A stretch of DNA of 41,537 nucleotides from Roseobacter sp. (GCA_011050655.1 DRFG01000124.1:1-41537); one strand, 5' to 3'; counted from the first letter of the stretch, positions 9,833 to 19,843 are shown. Numbers and translations are program-made. The notes: generated by a model from the sequence alone, not told the origin.

Positions 9833-10869
9833 TGTCACACGCAAAGACAAATTCGGGTCGGTTCTTCGAAGATTACGAAGTTGGTCAAACTCTGCACCAC
9901 GCCGTACCCCGAACGGTTACCAATGGCGAACGAGCGCTCTATCATGCACTCTACCCCGCGCGACATGCTCTGTATTCTTCTGATCAATTCGCGAGGGGCT
10001 GCGGTCTGGCTTTTAGCCCCCTAGACGACATGATTACCTTTCACATGGTGTTCGGCAAAACCGTACCTGACGTGTCGCTTAATGCGGTGGCCAATCTGGG
10101 CTATGCTCAAGGCCGCTGGCTCGCTCCGGTCTGGCCCGGCGATACGCTGCGATCTGAATCCCAAGTGATTGGGCTCAAGCAGAACTCAAACGGGAAGACC
10201 GGCGTTGTCTATGTGCGCACCACCGGGTTCAATCAAGACGACACAAAGGTATTGGAATACGTTCGCTGGGTGATGGTACGTAAACGCGATCTGGATGCGG
10301 CAGCTCCGACAACCGTCATCCCCGACCTCGCCCCAGTATTAAGCGTTGAAGAGCTCCACATTCCAGATGGCCTCAATTTTAGCGACTATGACTTCGGCCT
10401 CGCGGGGGAGCCTCACCGGTGGGATGATTATCAAATCGGCGAGATGATAGATCACGTTGACGGCGTCACGATTGAAGAAGCCGAACACATGATGGCAACG
10501 CGCCTGTGGCAAAATACCGCCAAAGTCCATTTTGACACCTCTGCGCGGCCTGATGGGTCGCGGCTGATTTATGGCGGTCATATTATCTCGATGGCGCGGG
10601 CACTTTCCTTTAATGGGCTAGCCAACGCACAGATGATTGTCGGCCTGAATGGCGGTGCCCATGCAAATCCGTGTCTGTCTGGTGATACGGTGCGCGCGTG
10701 GTCCGAGGTGCTGGACAAAGCTGACACCTCCGCCCCCGGCGTCGGGGCCATCCGCCTGCGGCTGGTTGCCACCAAAGGCGGGGACCCTTTCAAGCTAAAA
10801 GGCGAAGATGGCAAGTATCTCGCGGATGTTCTTCTTGACCTCGATTATTGGGCGCTGATGCCGAAATAA
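9832..10869 (+). CDS. mch: Mesaconyl-CoA hydratase (MaoC-like)
   Basis: Encodes 345 residues, close to the roughly 343 of the Rhodobacter enzyme. Two hot-dog (MaoC-like) halves are seen: the first with RFFEDYEVGQTL and RHALYSSDQFARGCG, the second with WDDYQIGEMIDHVDGVTIEEAEHMMATRLWQN and NPCLSGDTVRAWSEV. It hydrates mesaconyl-CoA to beta-methylmalyl-CoA in the ethylmalonyl-CoA pathway of acetyl-CoA assimilation. The start at 9832 sits in a TAATG overlap. Being next to mcl2 supports the specific call over a general MaoC dehydratase. Confidence 0.88.
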   Translation: MSHAKTNSGRFFEDYEVGQTLHHAVPRTVTNGERALYHALYPARHALYSSDQFARGCGLAFSPLDDMITFHMVFGKTVPDVSLNAVANLGYAQGRWLAPVWPGDTLRSESQVIGLKQNSNGKTGVVYVRTTGFNQDDTKVLEYVRWVMVRKRDLDAAAPTTVIPDLAPVLSVEELHIPDGLNFSDYDFGLAGEPHRWDDYQIGEMIDHVDGVTIEEAEHMMATRLWQNTAKVHFDTSARPDGSRLIYGGHIISMARALSFNGLANAQMIVGLNGGAHANPCLSGDTVRAWSEVLDKADTSAPGVGAIRLRLVATKGGDPFKLKGEDGKYLADVLLDLDYWALMPK

Positions 10870-10976
10870 CGGCAGGCGATAAGCCGCAGTTCCAACGTAC
10901 CTTCGCCACTTCAAGCGAATTCGAAAGCTAGGAGCAACGACAAGCAAAATTTTGCTCGCTTTCCGCCTGCCCCATC

Positions 10977-11014
10977 ATTTCGTGATCACACGGCAAATTC
11001 GTGTGATCACAAAT
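10977..11014. repeat. Inverted repeat in the mch-sucC gap, related to the one at 4577
   Basis: Arms GTGATCACACG and CGTGTGATCAC pair perfectly over 11 bp around a 7-base loop, and the flanking A/T bases extend the stem past a single bulged C at 10981. The core TTTGTGATCAC of the right arm's complement is the same as in the 4577-4611 hairpin. It lies 108 bases after mch and about 110 bases before sucC. No T-run follows on the plus strand, so it may be a weak terminator, an operator or a dispersed repeat. Confidence 0.6.
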
Positions 11015-11121
11015 GTCGCTTTTAGCTGGATAAACCTGTTTATCTCCGAAAAACTATTACCGAGTATTAAGACTCGATCGTATAACGCGATCAGACTGGA
11101 ACAAAGACGGGACCGTTTTTT

Positions 11122-12315
11122 ATGAACATCCATGAATATCAGGCGAAAGCCCTTTTGCGCAGCTATGGTGCGCCAGTATCCGACGGTCGCGTCGTGCTGA
11201 AAGCCGAAGACGCGAAAACAGCCGCAGGAGAGATGGACGGGCCGCTTTGGGTCGTCAAAGCTCAGATCCATGCAGGCGGTCGCGGCAAGGGGTCGTTCAA
11301 AGAAGCGGACGCCGGAGACAAGGGCGGCGTTCGCCTGACCAAGTCGGTTGAAGAAGCCGCCGAAGAAGCCAAGAAGATGCTGGGACGCACCTTGGTCACT
11401 CACCAAACTGGCCCCGCTGGAAAACAGGTCAATCGCATCTATATCGAAGACGGCTCCGGCATCGAAACCGAACTGTACCTTGCATTGCTGGTCGATCGTC
11501 AGACATCGCGGATCGGGTTCGTCTGCTCTACCGAAGGCGGCATGGACATCGAAGAGGTCGCAGCGTCGACCCCGGAAAAGATCATCAGCTTTTCAGTAGA
11601 CCCCGCAACGGGCTATCAGGCATTCCACGGTCGTCGCATCGCATTCACGCTGGGCCTTGAGGGCAAGCAAGTGAAACAATGCGTAACCTTGATGGGTCAG
11701 CTTTACAAAGCGTTCGTCGAAAAAGACATGGAGATGCTGGAGATCAACCCGCTGATCGTCACAGACGGTGGGGACCTTAAGGTGTTGGATGCCAAGGTCA
11801 GCTTTGACGGCAACGCCATGTATCGCCACAATGACATTGCAGAACTACGCGACACCACAGAAGAAGATCCCAAAGAGCTTGAAGCCTCCAAATACGACCT
11901 GAACTACATCGCGCTTGATGGTGAGATCGGTTGCATGGTGAACGGTGCGGGCCTCGCGATGGCGACGATGGACATCATCAAGCTCTACGGTGCCGAGCCT
12001 GCCAACTTCCTGGACGTGGGCGGCGGTGCAACCAAGGAAAAGGTGACCGAAGCTTTCAAGATTATCACCTCTGACCCGCAGGTCAAAGGCATCTTGGTCA
12101 ACATCTTTGGCGGCATCATGCGCTGTGATGTTATCGCCGAAGGCGTCGTGGCAGCCGTGAAAGAAGTCGGCCTCAAGGTGCCGCTGGTTGTCCGTCTTGA
12201 AGGCACCAATGTTGAAGAGGGTAAAGCCATCATCAACAACTCTGGCCTTGACGTGATTGCTGCCGACGACCTCAAAGACGGTGCGCAAAAGATCGTCAAA
12301 GCGGTCAAGGGCTAA
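11122..12315 (+). CDS. sucC: Succinyl-CoA synthetase beta subunit
   Basis: ADP/GDP-forming succinate-CoA ligase, beta subunit: succinyl-CoA plus phosphate plus NDP to succinate, CoA and NTP. The 397 residues are standard. The N-terminus [20 protein letters not shown] starts the ATP-grasp fold; [42 protein letters not shown] (metal-binding region) and [14 protein letters not shown] are diagnostic. The C-terminal flavodoxin-like domain ends the protein. Only a weak ribosome site (GGGA) precedes the ATG. It leads a transcript including three small genes and sucD. Confidence 0.98.
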   Translation: MNIHEYQAKALLRSYGAPVSDGRVVLKAEDAKTAAGEMDGPLWVVKAQIHAGGRGKGSFKEADAGDKGGVRLTKSVEEAAEEAKKMLGRTLVTHQTGPAGKQVNRIYIEDGSGIETELYLALLVDRQTSRIGFVCSTEGGMDIEEVAASTPEKIISFSVDPATGYQAFHGRRIAFTLGLEGKQVKQCVTLMGQLYKAFVEKDMEMLEINPLIVTDGGDLKVLDAKVSFDGNAMYRHNDIAELRDTTEEDPKELEASKYDLNYIALDGEIGCMVNGAGLAMATMDIIKLYGAEPANFLDVGGGATKEKVTEAFKIITSDPQVKGILVNIFGGIMRCDVIAEGVVAAVKEVGLKVPLVVRLEGTNVEEGKAIINNSGLDVIAADDLKDGAQKIVKAVKG

Positions 12316-12332
12316 GGGCACAGGACAAGCTG

Positions 12333-12626
12333 ATGGAACATTCTCCTCGCACATCCCCTTTACTGGCAGGCATTGCGCTTCTTGGCGCGGGCCTGCTGCT
12401 GTACCAGGTCAAGCCAACAGTTCTGTCCTTACCTGCACCTGACGGCAAATCTCGGCGAGATCGGGGCATCCGCCGCGTTGCACGCAAATCGCGTGATGGC
12501 GTGGCATCGCTGATGCCCAGCAACCTGACGGGATCCATTGGAAGGTCGCTGATCGTCATGGGCCTCGGGCTTGTTACGATCCGCCTGCTAGATCGGTTCG
12601 TCAACGAAGAAGATGCCTTGTACTGA
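12333..12626 (+). CDS. Small hypothetical membrane protein
   Basis: 97 residues with two hydrophobic segments: SPLLAGIALLGAGLLLYQV near the N-terminus and GSIGRSLIVMGLGLVTIRLL near the C-terminus. The connecting loop is strongly basic (KSRRDRGIRRVARKSR). No known family recognised. AGGA lies 7 bases before the ATG, and the stop overlaps the next start (TGATG). Its position between sucC and sucD suggests co-expression with succinyl-CoA synthetase, but no functional link can be read. Confidence 0.7.
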   Translation: MEHSPRTSPLLAGIALLGAGLLLYQVKPTVLSLPAPDGKSRRDRGIRRVARKSRDGVASLMPSNLTGSIGRSLIVMGLGLVTIRLLDRFVNEEDALY

Positions 12627-13123
12627 TGCGACTGATCGCGCCATTTTTAGTCAGCTTGGGGCTATGGATCCCTGCGGTCGCTCACGGGCAGGATGCGGCG
12701 TTGGCCGCATTCAACGCTTGGTGCTTCAAGGCCGGGCAGACAGCCGATGGCATCCGTACCCGGATGGAGCAGGACACGTCGTCACCCTTGCCATTTGACC
12801 TGATATTTTGGGATTTATCTATAGAGCCTACCACCCATGATGTTCCCGCCGGGGTGGAACGCCGCTGCGAAGTTTCGTTTAGTGGCAATCATACCCAACA
12901 AGCGGTTCAGGCCTTACGCAAACAGATGGCAACGCCCCCTGTATTTGGCGCTGTACTCCCGTTGCCCACCACCCATACCGCAGAGCCTGGTACTGTTCTC
13001 ATTGAAGGACGGGAACTGCTGCGCGGTCGCGTGGCGGTCGTTCATGTCGGCCAGCGCAATAATCAAACATTTTTGGCCGTAGATCGTCTTTTTGATGGTC
13101 TGGGACTGCCGAGGGAGGGCTAA
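12626..13123 (+). CDS. Hypothetical secreted protein
   Basis: 165 residues; the N-terminus MRLIAPFLVSLGLWIPAVAHG is a clear Sec signal peptide, cut before QD. The mature part has two cysteines (NAWCFKAG and RRCEVSF) that could form a disulfide, and no motif I recognise. Translationally coupled to the gene before it through TGATG. Likely periplasmic; function unknown. Confidence 0.72.
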   Translation: MRLIAPFLVSLGLWIPAVAHGQDAALAAFNAWCFKAGQTADGIRTRMEQDTSSPLPFDLIFWDLSIEPTTHDVPAGVERRCEVSFSGNHTQQAVQALRKQMATPPVFGAVLPLPTTHTAEPGTVLIEGRELLRGRVAVVHVGQRNNQTFLAVDRLFDGLGLPREG

Positions 13124-13127
13124 CGAG

Positions 13128-13310
13128 ATGATTAACATATCTAAACCTGCAACCGTCGCCAAATGGAGCGTTGCAACCATCGCTACGCTACTGCTTGTGG
13201 CATGCAACAATCCGCACAATGACGGCGTGCGGCACGGCGCTCAGGCCGTTCATCCTTCGGGTTCAGCCCTTTCCTTACGTTTGGCGCAGGCATCGGCGAT
13301 ACCCAACTAA
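13128..13310 (+). CDS. Small putative lipoprotein
   Basis: 60 residues. [15 protein letters not shown] is a lipoprotein signal with lipobox LVAC (lipidated Cys26), followed by a short polar tail ([11 protein letters not shown]). The start at 13128 lies a few bases after the previous stop and is preceded by a purine-rich GAGGG stretch. A start at 13092 would overlap the upstream gene. No family recognised. Confidence 0.55.
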   Translation: MINISKPATVAKWSVATIATLLLVACNNPHNDGVRHGAQAVHPSGSALSLRLAQASAIPN

Positions 13311-13359
13311 CTATTTACGCGCACTCTGGTGCGTCAAAATTGCAAGACAGGAGGCCCAC

Positions 13360-14247
13360 ATGGCCGTACTCGTAGACGAAAATACCAAAGTGATCTGTCA
13401 GGGCCTTACCGGCTCTCAGGGCACTTTTCACACTGAACAGGCCATCGCCTATGGTACCAAAATGGTCGGCGGCGTGACACCGGGCAAGGGCGGCCAGACA
13501 CATTTGGACCTTCCCGTCTTCAATTCCGTCCACGAGGCGCGCCACGTCACCGAAGCCAACGCAACCGTAATTTACGTGCCGCCGCCCTTCGCGGCGGATT
13601 CGATCCTAGAAGCCATCGATGCCGAGATGGAGCTGATCATCTGCATCACCGAAGGTATTCCAGTGCTAGACATGATGCGCGTCAAACGTGCGCTCGACGG
13701 GTCCAAGTCGCGGCTGATCGGGCCAAACTGCCCCGGCGTGATTACGCCTGACGCCTGCAAAATCGGCATTATGCCCGGCCATATTCACCGACGCGGTTCG
13801 TGCGGGGTTGTTTCACGTTCCGGCACACTTACCTACGAAGCTGTGAAACAGACATCCGATCTGGGCCTTGGCCAATCTACCGCCGTGGGTATCGGCGGCG
13901 ATCCCATAAAAGGGACCGAACACATTGATGTGCTCGAGATGTTCCTGGCGGACCCTGAAACACATTCGATTATCATGATTGGCGAAATCGGCGGTTCTGC
14001 CGAAGAAGAAGCCGCCCAGTTCCTTGCCGATGAAAAAAAGAAAGGCCGTTGGAAGCCAACAGCCGGTTTCATCGCAGGTCGTACCGCCCCTCCTGGTCGC
14101 CGCATGGGCCACGCTGGCGCGATTGTTGCCGGTGGCAAAGGTGACGCGGAGTCCAAGATCGAAGCTATGAAAGAAGCAGGCATCGTCGTTGCTGACAGCC
14201 CCGCAACCTTGGGCGAAGCCGTACAGGAAGCCATCGACAGAGGCTAA
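13360..14247 (+). CDS. sucD: Succinyl-CoA synthetase alpha subunit
   Basis: Alpha subunit of succinate-CoA ligase, 295 residues. It carries the CoA-binding Rossmann segment ([14 protein letters not shown]), [10 protein letters not shown], and [16 protein letters not shown], whose His in GHAGA is the phosphorylated active-site residue. The ATG at 13360 follows a strong AGGAGG; longer readings from 13171 run through unrelated sequence. It partners SucC from 11122, from which it is separated by three small genes instead of being directly adjacent. Confidence 0.98.
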   Translation: MAVLVDENTKVICQGLTGSQGTFHTEQAIAYGTKMVGGVTPGKGGQTHLDLPVFNSVHEARHVTEANATVIYVPPPFAADSILEAIDAEMELIICITEGIPVLDMMRVKRALDGSKSRLIGPNCPGVITPDACKIGIMPGHIHRRGSCGVVSRSGTLTYEAVKQTSDLGLGQSTAVGIGGDPIKGTEHIDVLEMFLADPETHSIIMIGEIGGSAEEEAAQFLADEKKKGRWKPTAGFIAGRTAPPGRRMGHAGAIVAGGKGDAESKIEAMKEAGIVVADSPATLGEAVQEAIDRG

Positions 14248-14327
14248 AACCATCATGGCCGGGCAGGTCTGGACCGCGCCCGGTCAACACCATCGCTAAA
14301 CGTCGCGCGCTCATCAGAGGTATCGCC

Positions 14328-17291
14328 ATGACAAACCAACCGCAAAAAGACCAATTCCACGATACTTCCTTTTTGGAAGGGCAAAACAGTGCATACCTAG
14401 AAGCGATGTATGCACGTTATGCCGATGATCCCGACGCGGTCGACAGTGCATGGAAAGCGTTCTTTCAATCGATGGATGACGAAGGTGCCGACGTGAAAGC
14501 GCAGGCTGCTGGCCCATCGTGGGCGCGTTCCGACTGGCCCCCCATGCCACAGGACGATTTAACATCAGCGTTGACAGGTCAATGGCCCGCCCCTGCGGAA
14601 GCAAAGGCAGCCGGAGACAAGATCGTCGATAAAGCTACTGCCAGAGGTATCGAGCTATCGGATGCGCAGGTCCAGCGCGCCGTGCTAGACAGTATTCGCG
14701 CATTGATGCTGATCCGCGCCTATCGTATTCGCGGCCACCTGGCAGCCGACCTTGACCCGCTTGGCATGCGCGAAAGCGACATCCACCCCGAACTTGACCC
14801 CGCCTCTTATGGGTTTGGCCCGGCGGATATGGATCGCCCGATTTTCATCGACAACGTATTGGGGCTTGAAATTGCAACGATGAAAGAAATCGTTGGGATC
14901 GTCAAAAGCACCTATTGCGGGACCTTCGCGCTGCAATACATGCACATCTCTGATCCAGAACAGGCTGCATGGCTAAAGGAACGGATCGAAGGCTATGGCA
15001 AGGAAATCCAGTTCACCCAAACCGGGCGCAAAGCTATCCTGAAAAAGCTGGTCGAAGCAGAGGGTTTCGAAAAGTTCCTGCACGTCAAATATATGGGCAC
15101 CAAACGCTTTGGTCTGGACGGTGGTGAATCTCTGATCCCCGCGATGGAACAGATCATCAAGCGCGGTGGTCAGCTTGGTATCAAGGACGTGGTTATCGGC
15201 ATGCCCCACCGCGGACGTTTGTCAGTACTTGCGAATGTTATGCAAAAACCTTACCGCGCCATCTTCAACGAATTTCAGGGCGGCAGTTTCAAGCCCGAAG
15301 ATGTCGACGGTTCGGGCGACGTGAAATACCACCTCGGAGCATCCTCGGATCGCGAATTTGACGGCAATACCGTTCACCTCTCACTCACCGCGAACCCATC
15401 ACACCTGGAGGCGGTCAACCCCGTCGTTCTGGGCAAGGTTCGCGCCAAACAAGACCAACTGAACGACAAGCAACGCATTGCCGTTTTACCTGTCCTGCTG
15501 CATGGCGATGCGGCATTTGCCGGTCAGGGCGTCGTGGCAGAGTGTTTTGCGCTTTCGGGGCTGCGCGGGCATCGCACCGGCGGAACCATGCATATCGTGG
15601 TGAACAACCAGATCGGCTTTACCACCGCGCCGCACTTCAGCCGTTCCAGCCCCTACCCCACTGATAATGCGCTGGTGGTCGAGGCCCCGATTTTCCACGT
15701 CAACGGTGACGACCCCGAGGCCGTGGTGCATGCCGCCCGCGTCGCCACTGAGTATCGTCAGAAGTTCCACAAAGACGTCGTGCTGGATCTTATTTGCTAT
15801 CGTCGTTTTGGCCATAACGAAGGTGATGAACCGATGTTCACCAACCCGGTTATGTACAAGAAGATTAAAAAGCAAAAAACAACGCTGACGCTTTATACTG
15901 ATCGTCTGGTTAAAGACGGGCTGATCCCCGAAGGCGAAGTCGAAGACATGAAGGCCGCCTTCCAAGAAAAGCTGAATACCGAGTTTGAGGCCGGAAAAGA
16001 ATACCGCCCCAACAAGGCCGATTGGCTGGATGGCAAATGGTCACATCTGGATCGCGCCAAAGAAAAGAAATACCAGCGCGGCAAAACGGCGATCGCGCCC
16101 GAAACCATGGCCGATGTCGGCAAGGCGCTCAGCACCGCACCAGAAGGATTCCCCTTGCATAAGACGGTGGGCCGTCTGCTTGAGGCCAAGGCCGAAATGT
16201 TCAGTTCAGGCAAAGGCTTTGATTGGGCAACAGCCGAGGCGATGGCCTTTGGGTCATTACTGACCGAAGGGTATAAAGTTCGCCTCTCGGGACAGGATTC
16301 AGCACGCGGGACCTTCTCGCAGCGACACTCAGCTTTGATTAACCAAGAAAACGAAGACCGCTACTATCCTCTGAACCACATTCGCGAAGGACAGGCAGAA
16401 TTCGAGGTCATCGATTCAATGCTGTCCGAGTATGCTGTGCTTGGCTTCGAATACGGTTATTCGCTAGCTGAACCGAACGCACTTACATTGTGGGAAGCAC
16501 AATTCGGCGACTTCGCCAATGGTGCGCAAATCATGTTCGACCAGTTCATAAGTTCGGGTGAATCCAAATGGCTGCGCATGTCCGGCTTGGTGTGCCTCAT
16601 GCCGCATGGCTACGAGGGTCAAGGGCCAGAGCACTCTTCAGCCCGTCTGGAGCGTTTTCTCACCATGTGCGGTGGCGACAATTGGATCGTGGCAAACTGC
16701 ACCACCCCGGCGAACTACTTTCACCTGCTGCGCCGCCAACTGCACCGCAGCTATCGCAAGCCCCTTATGTTGATGACGCCAAAGTCATTGTTGCGCCACA
16801 AGCTGGCAGTCAGCACCGCCGAGGAATTCACAACCGGGTCTTCTTTTCACCGCGTGTTGTGGGATGATGCACAGCATGGAAATTCCGACACCAACCTGGT
16901 TGACGATGACAAGATCAAGCGCGTCGTCATGTGCTCTGGCAAGGTATATTATGACCTTCTCGAAGAGCGTGATGCGCGCGGCATTGACGACGTTTACCTA
17001 CTGCGCTTTGAACAATTCTATCCCTTCCCCGCGCAGTCTGCGGTCAAGGAACTTGAACGGTTCAAGAACGCTGAAATGGTCTGGTGTCAGGAAGAACCCA
17101 AAAACCAAGGTGCGTGGAGCTTTATCGAACCCAATATCGAATGGGTATTGGGTCGGATCAAGGCTACCTATACCCGTCCCGTTTATGCCGGGCGCGCCAC
17201 CTCGGCATCGCCAGCTACGGGTCTCGGCTCGCAACACAAAGCCCAACAAGCAGCGCTTATCGACGAAGCACTGACATTCAAAGGAAAGTAA
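14328..17291 (+). CDS. sucA: 2-oxoglutarate dehydrogenase E1 component
   Basis: Thiamine-diphosphate-dependent E1 of the 2-oxoglutarate dehydrogenase complex, decarboxylating 2-oxoglutarate and transferring succinyl to the lipoyl group of SucB. The 987 residues match. The N-terminal signature NSAYLEAMYARYADDPDAVD is seen, followed by the ThDP-binding part (VVIGMPHRGRLSVLANV, HGDAAFAGQGVVAE, NNQIGFTT), the transketolase-like pyrimidine domain (FSQRHSALINQENEDRYYPL) and the C-terminal domain. The stop is 3 bases before sucB. The gap before sucA (14248-14327) has a possible 6-bp stem (CCGGGC with GCCCGG) that might attenuate between sucD and sucA. Confidence 0.99.
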   Translation: MTNQPQKDQFHDTSFLEGQNSAYLEAMYARYADDPDAVDSAWKAFFQSMDDEGADVKAQAAGPSWARSDWPPMPQDDLTSALTGQWPAPAEAKAAGDKIVDKATARGIELSDAQVQRAVLDSIRALMLIRAYRIRGHLAADLDPLGMRESDIHPELDPASYGFGPADMDRPIFIDNVLGLEIATMKEIVGIVKSTYCGTFALQYMHISDPEQAAWLKERIEGYGKEIQFTQTGRKAILKKLVEAEGFEKFLHVKYMGTKRFGLDGGESLIPAMEQIIKRGGQLGIKDVVIGMPHRGRLSVLANVMQKPYRAIFNEFQGGSFKPEDVDGSGDVKYHLGASSDREFDGNTVHLSLTANPSHLEAVNPVVLGKVRAKQDQLNDKQRIAVLPVLLHGDAAFAGQGVVAECFALSGLRGHRTGGTMHIVVNNQIGFTTAPHFSRSSPYPTDNALVVEAPIFHVNGDDPEAVVHAARVATEYRQKFHKDVVLDLICYRRFGHNEGDEPMFTNPVMYKKIKKQKTTLTLYTDRLVKDGLIPEGEVEDMKAAFQEKLNTEFEAGKEYRPNKADWLDGKWSHLDRAKEKKYQRGKTAIAPETMADVGKALSTAPEGFPLHKTVGRLLEAKAEMFSSGKGFDWATAEAMAFGSLLTEGYKVRLSGQDSARGTFSQRHSALINQENEDRYYPLNHIREGQAEFEVIDSMLSEYAVLGFEYGYSLAEPNALTLWEAQFGDFANGAQIMFDQFISSGESKWLRMSGLVCLMPHGYEGQGPEHSSARLERFLTMCGGDNWIVANCTTPANYFHLLRRQLHRSYRKPLMLMTPKSLLRHKLAVSTAEEFTTGSSFHRVLWDDAQHGNSDTNLVDDDKIKRVVMCSGKVYYDLLEERDARGIDDVYLLRFEQFYPFPAQSAVKELERFKNAEMVWCQEEPKNQGAWSFIEPNIEWVLGRIKATYTRPVYAGRATSASPATGLGSQHKAQQAALIDEALTFKGK

Positions 17292-17294
17292 CCC

Positions 17295-18881
17295 ATGACC
17301 GATGTTCGTGTGCCCACCCTGGGCGAATCAGTGACCGAAGCCACCGTGGCGACATGGTTCAAGCAACCCGGTGATACAGTAGCGGTCGATGAAATGCTCT
17401 GTGAGTTGGAGACAGACAAGGTTACTGTCGAAGTCCCTAGCCCTGTCGCTGGCACCCTGTCCGAAATTGTGGCCGCCGAAGGTGAGACCGTCGGCGTAGA
17501 TGCTTTGTTGGCTAGCATTTCAGAGCAGGATGCCGGGACAAAGAATGCACCGAAGGCCAAGGATGCTGCTACCGACGAAGAAGCTGCGAGCCAGTCCCCG
17601 CGGAATGAGCATCCATCCAAGGCTATTGACGCTGGCCCCGAAGATACCAAAGCGCGTGACACAAGTGAACTCATTGACGTCATGGTGCCGACTTTGGGCG
17701 AATCCGTCACCGAGGCGACCGTCAGCACGTGGTTCAAGAAAGTCGGTGATGTTGTCGCGCAGGATGAAATGCTGTGCGAGCTTGAAACCGATAAGGTCAG
17801 CGTCGAAGTCCCCGCACCTGCGGCTGGCGTGTTAAGCGAGATCATTGCCGAAGAAGGCAGTACAGTCGAAGCCTCTGCCAGAATTGCCGTGATTAGTGCT
17901 GGCGAAGGGGCCGCAGCCGCGTCGACGGCGCAGGAAAATGCGCCCGCACCGGCAGCCGCGCCGCAATTATCCACCAGTGCCGACATCGAAGATGCGCCCT
18001 CGGCCCGCAAAGCGATGGCCGAAGCCAACATCCGCCGCGATCAGGTCACCGGAACCGGACGCGATGGTCGCGTGATGAAAGACGATGTCGCCAAGGCTGT
18101 TGCGGGTGGAAAATCCAGTTCTTCAGCACCTGCGGCGTCTGCTAAGGCGGCACCGCGTGCGCCTTCATCCGCACAGGACGCTGCACGTGAAGAACGTGTC
18201 AAGATGACCCGCCTGCGCCAGACAATCGCCAAGCGCTTGAAGGACAGCCAGAACACGGCGGCAATGCTGACAACCTATAACGAGGTCGACATGACCGAAA
18301 TTATGGCGCTGCGAAACGAATACAAAGATCTGTTCCTCAAGAAGCATGGCGTCAAGCTTGGCTTTATGTCGTTTTTCACCAAGGCCTGCATTCACGCATT
18401 GCACGAAGTGCCCGAAGTGAACGCCGAAATCGATGGCACCGACGTGGTGTACAAAAATTATGTAAATATGGGCATTGCCGCTGGCACTCCTACCGGCCTT
18501 GTCGTGCCGGTGGTCAAAGATGCCCAAGATATGTCCTTTGCCACGATCGAGAAAAAGATCAGCGAAATGGGTGCCAAGGCCCGTGACGGCAAGCTGTCGA
18601 TGGCGGATATGCAAGGTGGTACGTTCACGATTTCCAACGGTGGCGTATATGGCTCATTAATGTCTTCTCCCATCCTGAACCCACCACAATCCGGCATCCT
18701 AGGGATGCATAAGATTCAGGATCGCCCCATGGCGATTAACGGGAAGGTTGAAATTCGGCCAATGATGTATCTGGCTCTTAGCTACGATCACCGTATTGTA
18801 GATGGTAAAGGGGCGGTGACCTTCTTGGTGCGTGTCAAAGAAGCCCTAGAAGACCCGCGACGCCTGCTCATGGATCTCTGA
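17295..18881 (+). CDS. sucB: Dihydrolipoyllysine succinyltransferase (E2 of OGDH), two lipoyl domains
   Basis: E2 core of the 2-oxoglutarate dehydrogenase complex. Of 528 residues the first ~80 and a second stretch around 125-205 are two lipoyl domains, each with the lipoylation motif ELETDKV. Ala/Pro-rich linkers separate them from the E1/E3-binding domain ([13 protein letters not shown], then [13 protein letters not shown]) and the catalytic domain. That domain ends with [16 protein letters not shown], containing the His-Asp active site. Many bacterial SucB proteins have one lipoyl domain and about 400 residues; two are usual in Rhodobacterales. Directly follows sucA. Confidence 0.98.
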   Translation: MTDVRVPTLGESVTEATVATWFKQPGDTVAVDEMLCELETDKVTVEVPSPVAGTLSEIVAAEGETVGVDALLASISEQDAGTKNAPKAKDAATDEEAASQSPRNEHPSKAIDAGPEDTKARDTSELIDVMVPTLGESVTEATVSTWFKKVGDVVAQDEMLCELETDKVSVEVPAPAAGVLSEIIAEEGSTVEASARIAVISAGEGAAAASTAQENAPAPAAAPQLSTSADIEDAPSARKAMAEANIRRDQVTGTGRDGRVMKDDVAKAVAGGKSSSSAPAASAKAAPRAPSSAQDAAREERVKMTRLRQTIAKRLKDSQNTAAMLTTYNEVDMTEIMALRNEYKDLFLKKHGVKLGFMSFFTKACIHALHEVPEVNAEIDGTDVVYKNYVNMGIAAGTPTGLVVPVVKDAQDMSFATIEKKISEMGAKARDGKLSMADMQGGTFTISNGGVYGSLMSSPILNPPQSGILGMHKIQDRPMAINGKVEIRPMMYLALSYDHRIVDGKGAVTFLVRVKEALEDPRRLLMDL

Positions 18882-18920
18882 TAGAAATATTATCACCGCA
18901 CCGCCTCGAAAGGACCTAAG

Positions 18921-19304
18921 ATGACAGAGACAACAATCCTCGCCACCTACGGCCTGCTGATTATGATCACCATCCTGCTTCAGGTTCTTGGCGGTGCGCA
19001 ACAGCTTAGCATAGGTTACCTGCTCTCTTCACGCGACGAGACACGCACTCTCAAAGGCATGACCGCACGTCTTAAACGGGCACTCGACAATTCGATTGTG
19101 GCCATGACGCTGTTTGCTCCGGCCATCTTGATCCTGGTGCTGCTCGACCGCACAAATTCCTCAACGTTGCTAGCTGCGCAGGTCTTTCTGGTTGCCCGCA
19201 TCGTATATGTACCGATGTATGCCTTCGGTATCCCGACCTTGCGCACATTGGCATGGCTTTCGGGGTTTGCGGCGACGGCAGTTCTTTACTTCCTCGCACT
19301 CTGA
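18921..19304 (+). CDS. MAPEG-family membrane protein 1
   Basis: 127 residues, four hydrophobic helices. The pattern LGGAQQLSIGYLLSSRDE, RLKRALDNSIVAMTLFAPAIL and LVARIVYVPMYAFGIPTLRTLAW is that of the bacterial MAPEG family (relatives of microsomal glutathione transferase). AAAGGA lies 8 bases before the ATG. It forms a tandem pair with the next gene between sucB and lpd. Substrate unknown. Confidence 0.85.
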   Translation: MTETTILATYGLLIMITILLQVLGGAQQLSIGYLLSSRDETRTLKGMTARLKRALDNSIVAMTLFAPAILILVLLDRTNSSTLLAAQVFLVARIVYVPMYAFGIPTLRTLAWLSGFAATAVLYFLAL

Positions 19305-19319
19305 CCCGTCCGCATAGCA

Positions 19320-19715
19320 ATGACACCCGAACTCACCGCTCTGACGCTTGCCGCCCTCGTGCAAGTTGTCACCTTCGTCGCCTACGCCATTCCGGCAAAT
19401 CGTGAACTTGGCCGTGGCTATACCATGTCTGCCCGTGACCGCGATCCCACAAAAACCATGACAGACGGCACTGCCCGCCTGGGCCGCGCCATGAATAATA
19501 TGTTCGAGGCGCTTATACTCTTCGGCATTGCGGTTTTGGTGGTCCAGTTGTCAGGTCAGAATACGCGCTACACAGCGATCCTGTCATGGCTGTTTCTGTT
19601 CGCGCGTGTTCTCTACGTCCCGGCTTATTATTATGCGTGGCGGCCGGGCCGTTCAATGATCTGGGTTCTGGGCATGGCGGCCACGGTCCTGTTGCTTCTC
19701 GCGGCCCTCTTTTGA
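19320..19715 (+). CDS. MAPEG-family membrane protein 2
   Basis: 131 residues, four hydrophobic helices, with YTMSARDRDPTKTMTDGTARLGRAMNNMFEALILFGIAVL and FARVLYVPAYYYAWRPGRSMIW. It is a paralogue of the preceding protein: the patterns SxRD, RLxRAxxN and ARxxYVPxY are shared at matching places. A tandem duplication is the simplest explanation. Only 15 bases separate the two genes; no clear ribosome site, so translation may be coupled. Confidence 0.85.
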   Translation: MTPELTALTLAALVQVVTFVAYAIPANRELGRGYTMSARDRDPTKTMTDGTARLGRAMNNMFEALILFGIAVLVVQLSGQNTRYTAILSWLFLFARVLYVPAYYYAWRPGRSMIWVLGMAATVLLLLAALF

Positions 19716-19744
19716 CTTTCCAAATGGATCAAAATCCCGGGGGA

Positions 19745-19773
19745 GTGCGCTTGCGCACGGGGGCAGCGCCCCC
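19745..19773 (+). terminator. Double GC-rich hairpin before lpd
   Basis: Two neighbouring perfect hairpins: GTGCGC-TT-GCGCAC (19745-19758) and GGGGGC-AGC-GCCCCC (19759-19773). They lie in the gap between the second MAPEG gene and lpd. The T-rich stretch after them is short, so this may be a partial terminator, an mRNA-end stabiliser, or a REP-like dispersed element separating lpd from sucAB. Confidence 0.5.
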
Positions 19774-19843
19774 TCGCCCTGACTTTCTTTCATGCCGCTT
19801 CGCCCTATAATTAAGCCTGCCCTGATCTTCCAAGGAGACCCAT

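Noticed and set aside
10975-11406. 143-residue minus-strand open frame before sucC
   Set aside because: It is mostly the reverse complement of the sucC N-terminus and the intergenic hairpin.
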